A DNA stretch of 6,619 bases from JAUVHV01 sp964523875 (GTDB lineage: Bacteria > Omnitrophota > Gorgyraeia > JABMRG01): assembly GCA_964523875.1 (NCBI GenBank), contig CAZGAS010000059.1, positions 1 to 6,619 on the forward strand. Reading direction: 5' to 3'. The translations under genes were made by a program, and so were the position numbers. This document shows positions 5,801 to 6,619 of the stretch, piece by piece. Below the pieces are notes generated by a model. It saw only the letters and a program-made list of their open reading frames with translations. It did not search any database and was not told where the DNA came from. Numbering within the stretch: position 1 is the stretch's first letter; every line of letters begins with the position of its first letter.

Positions 5801-6551
5801 TGCCCTCTTTCCAAAATAGCCTAAATCTCTTCTCTGCCGCATCATAAATAACTGAATAATGGTCAATAGCACCGGGCGTTTCTACTCTTCTAAACTCTGA
5901 GGGGTTTATTACTAAATCACCGTTTTTTACTGTAAGCGTAAAGTTGGGGCCTGTTGAAAAATAATTATACACTTTTCTTTCTGTTTCATCATAACTAACA
6001 ATTGTAACACCTTGCCTGGAAAGCGATAAGAAAGCATATGGCTCAAGCTGTTTTTTATCTACAATTGGCATATGCCATTCTGCATTCTGCGTCCTTATAG
6101 AATTTATAGAAAAGTATTCTAATAGATACTTTAAAAATATATCGTTGCTAACCTTTTTAAAATGAACTTGCTGAATTCCCTCTTCCAAGGCTATGTTGTG
6201 AAGCTTTAACAGTGTTGCCTTATAAACATCTTCCCAGCCTTTAATAGTTGTGCTAACTGAGATGGATTCAACCTTTAAAACGCCGCTTTCCTTTTCAAAC
6301 CATACCCAACCCCTTACCTTTTTGTTATAATGAATTTCATACCACTTTTCCTTGCCTGGTTCTTTATGCCACCTGCCCTTTTCTTTCATGAATGCTGTTT
6401 GCGGTATTTGCTGTTTTATGGCCGTAGCCACGGGCCTTAAGGTATCTGGCTTTGCTATAGCAGTGCCGTAAAGGCAGCTCATGCCTATGCTTTGTGTGAA
6501 AAAGCAGGCTATAATCAGTAATATCAGTGTTTTTTTCATCATCTTTGCCAT
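2838..6551 (-). CDS. Large exported fusion protein: acetyltransferase-like region, HAD hydrolase and metallophosphoesterase
   Basis: 1237 residues. A signal peptide covers about residues 5-33 (MKKTLILLIIACFFT...AIA/KP), followed by DTLRPVAT. Residues 60-165 have an alpha/beta pattern like a GNAT acetyltransferase (weak). Residues 175-280 are beta-rich and unassigned. Residues 326-515 are a HAD-superfamily hydrolase: DLDGT (332-336, nucleophile Asp332), Thr428 in LTNN, Lys462 in FKPNP, and motif IV GNNLNSD (487-493), where the usual first Asp is Asn488. Residues 520-769 are unrecognised. Residues 770-1125 are a calcineurin-like metallophosphoesterase: SDTH (777-780), GDFLE (816-820), GNHD (851-854), EHGHIPDPFN (998-1007) and GHTH (1092-1095); the GDFLELW stretch recalls LpxH. 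The tail is basic. It probably cleaves phosphate esters or anhydrides in the envelope; substrate unknown. The start is uncertain among Met1, Met4 and Met5: Met1 has AAGGG 7 bases upstream, but inside a hairpin, while Met5 gives the most standard signal peptide. The gene is AT-rich, has no in-frame break, and ends with its own terminator. Confidence 0.9.
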   Translation of the reverse strand: MAKMMKKTLILLIIACFFTQSIGMSCLYGTAIAKPDTLRPVATAIKQQIPQTAFMKEKGRWHKEPGKEKWYEIHYNKKVRGWVWFEKESGVLKVESISVSTTIKGWEDVYKATLLKLHNIALEEGIQQVHFKKVSNDIFLKYLLEYFSINSIRTQNAEWHMPIVDKKQLEPYAFLSLSRQGVTIVSYDETERKVYNYFSTGPNFTLTVKNGDLVINPSEFRRVETPGAIDHYSVIYDAAEKRFRLFWKEGNKVIRNVDFQLGAGYLKSTLELVCKLRDIAFTSKSSSAGNLKVLSDTTHNPIALDLLGIDASKTKTVPQKGISNFKGLLIFDLDGTLYDCPEYDKAYWQYFFDLLESKGISNQQLSEKRTELGNWDLTAEFFNVSFKEIQENAIEHIDINKFEFHKKPKLIKILKDLKSQGYRLAVLTNNNRLQTNQVLDKLGLKEGIFEKVFTSNELTFFKPNPMAFSEVLTKMNIDDPSKVVSIGNNLNSDIKPPKIALGIPGVLVKGPDDIINNLGKRLKKLDRVLSKEATLSHRKSLPLTFYYSEKSELKSVLARNWQEKKKESQVLHIQQVGLDPATHIGIIGGNPYLVREFAREFTLSGLLWKTSIRHNLLFVLENETVKVYVDKGLCSDKALSQSAKNILDTSKEHMKELGEESAAKIKNLALVAKVAFFKNKILEHKIANKKDPYSFASVKTEDPDKYGVIYGAIKQSEAEELIQELIWHRYRSLNKLGHIFIHFNQDTIAIESEREDKRAKQDILDFIEGFRDIVIFSDTHIAEKGKEDNFGTKKEKELVKILDEAIARRSLVLINGDFLELWQAKYGNIKRSYSFLFSKLRKVRRIIYVSGNHDEDILQGVIDKHHKETLKTAKANIVKKTSKNNALHQLIKYPRIKRALQGYNVILSKGFSSKTIVLEEKTFYIDENILKIAKAFGEIEAMWHLSSLIKDRLQNLNEIVKSDLGGKQVNSDQDVTGGEKRIEILSHYLDEYRRLYFEHGHIPDPFNYQARIGRTISWVVGQLERAGWKDAEYDLNKILDKLVSFTSKIFPKKILHQKTKKYAERALALGRTLGWYISERGLPKTDLTIFFGHTHIPVDIGEGPINALLKHFLSMFYGNTGTWSSAAENKIRRYPPYIWQLKDTLAGKEKKEKITAGDIANKKSDKMKYWFLITTYRKIFLNNGYIPVSAVKKRNKVSATVPAPSLPKHLTATIPPALHVKNILKKKNAYTAITSSA

Positions 6552-6579
6552 AAAAAAACCCTTCGACAGGCTCAGGGTT
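6552..6579 (-). terminator. Palindromic hairpin with T-tract abutting the start codon
   Basis: On the minus strand AACCCT (6579-6574) pairs with AGGGTT (6562-6557) around an 11-base loop, then a T-run continues to 6552 directly before the ATG. The core CCCTGAGCCTGTCGAAGGG (6577-6559) matches a palindromic sequence that I recall as widely dispersed in bacterial genomes (CCCTTCGACA-GCTCAGGG type). The AAGGG that could serve as ribosome binding site for Met1 is in the 3' arm. It may be a repeat insertion, a terminator for an upstream gene, or an attenuator of the downstream gene. Confidence 0.5.
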
Positions 6580-6588
6580 ATAAAGAAT

Positions 6589-6616
6589 AAACCCCTAGCT
6601 ATCTTGCCAGGGGTTT
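6589..6616 (-). terminator. Rho-independent terminator-like hairpin upstream of the large fusion gene
   Basis: On the minus strand AAACCCCTGGC (6616-6606) pairs with GCTAGGGGTTT (6599-6589) around the loop AAGATA. This gives 11 pairs with a single G-T wobble, followed by the T-rich stretch ATTCTTTAT. The wobble would be an A-C mismatch on the plus strand, which favours action on minus-strand transcripts. It probably ends a gene lying beyond the right edge of the window. Confidence 0.6.
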
Positions 6617-6619
6617 CAT

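Overview
The window is a moderately AT-rich bacterial segment with three genes, all on the minus strand and all apparently exported. Reading in transcription order, they are a 1237-residue multidomain protein (2838-6551), a 625-residue alpha/beta hydrolase (768-2645), and the first 120 codons of a small secreted helical protein whose 3' end lies outside the window (1-362). There are no RNA genes, CRISPR arrays or complete insertion sequences. The very long fused secreted ORF, the 'DTLRPVAT'-like peptide just after its signal sequence, and the spacers loaded with short palindromes recall Candidatus Omnitrophota (OP3) or a related uncultivated Gram-negative lineage. That is a tentative recollection-based assignment and no marker gene is present to test it.

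Region by region: 6557-6616 carries two consecutive hairpins that read as terminators on the minus strand, the second one touching the next start codon and containing a common dispersed palindrome (CCCTGAGC-TGTCGAAGGG type). 2838-6551 encodes a signal peptide, an acetyltransferase-like alpha/beta region, a beta-rich region, a HAD-superfamily hydrolase, a 250-residue region I do not recognise, and a calcineurin-like metallophosphoesterase with all main metal motifs. 2646-2837 is a spacer with a good Rho-independent terminator, an AATT-bounded palindromic element, and a candidate promoter for the next gene. 768-2645 encodes a signal peptide, a GspC/PilP-like small beta domain with an internal repeat, a low-complexity linker, and an alpha/beta hydrolase with a GHSSG nucleophile elbow and a GH-D histidine. 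363-767 is a 405-base spacer full of repeats, with a second AATT-bounded element and a terminator-like hairpin. 1-362 is the small secreted protein, with an excellent ribosome binding site.

The terminators and long spacers between genes suggest three separate transcription units rather than one operon. What the genes share is export: two are large proteins joining known hydrolase folds to unfamiliar domains, so they may act on phosphorylated or esterified envelope or extracellular substrates. No substrate can be read from the sequence. The most unusual content is the HAD plus metallophosphoesterase fusion, the secretion-system-like domain joined to an esterase fold, and the matching pair of AATT-bounded elements in the two spacers.
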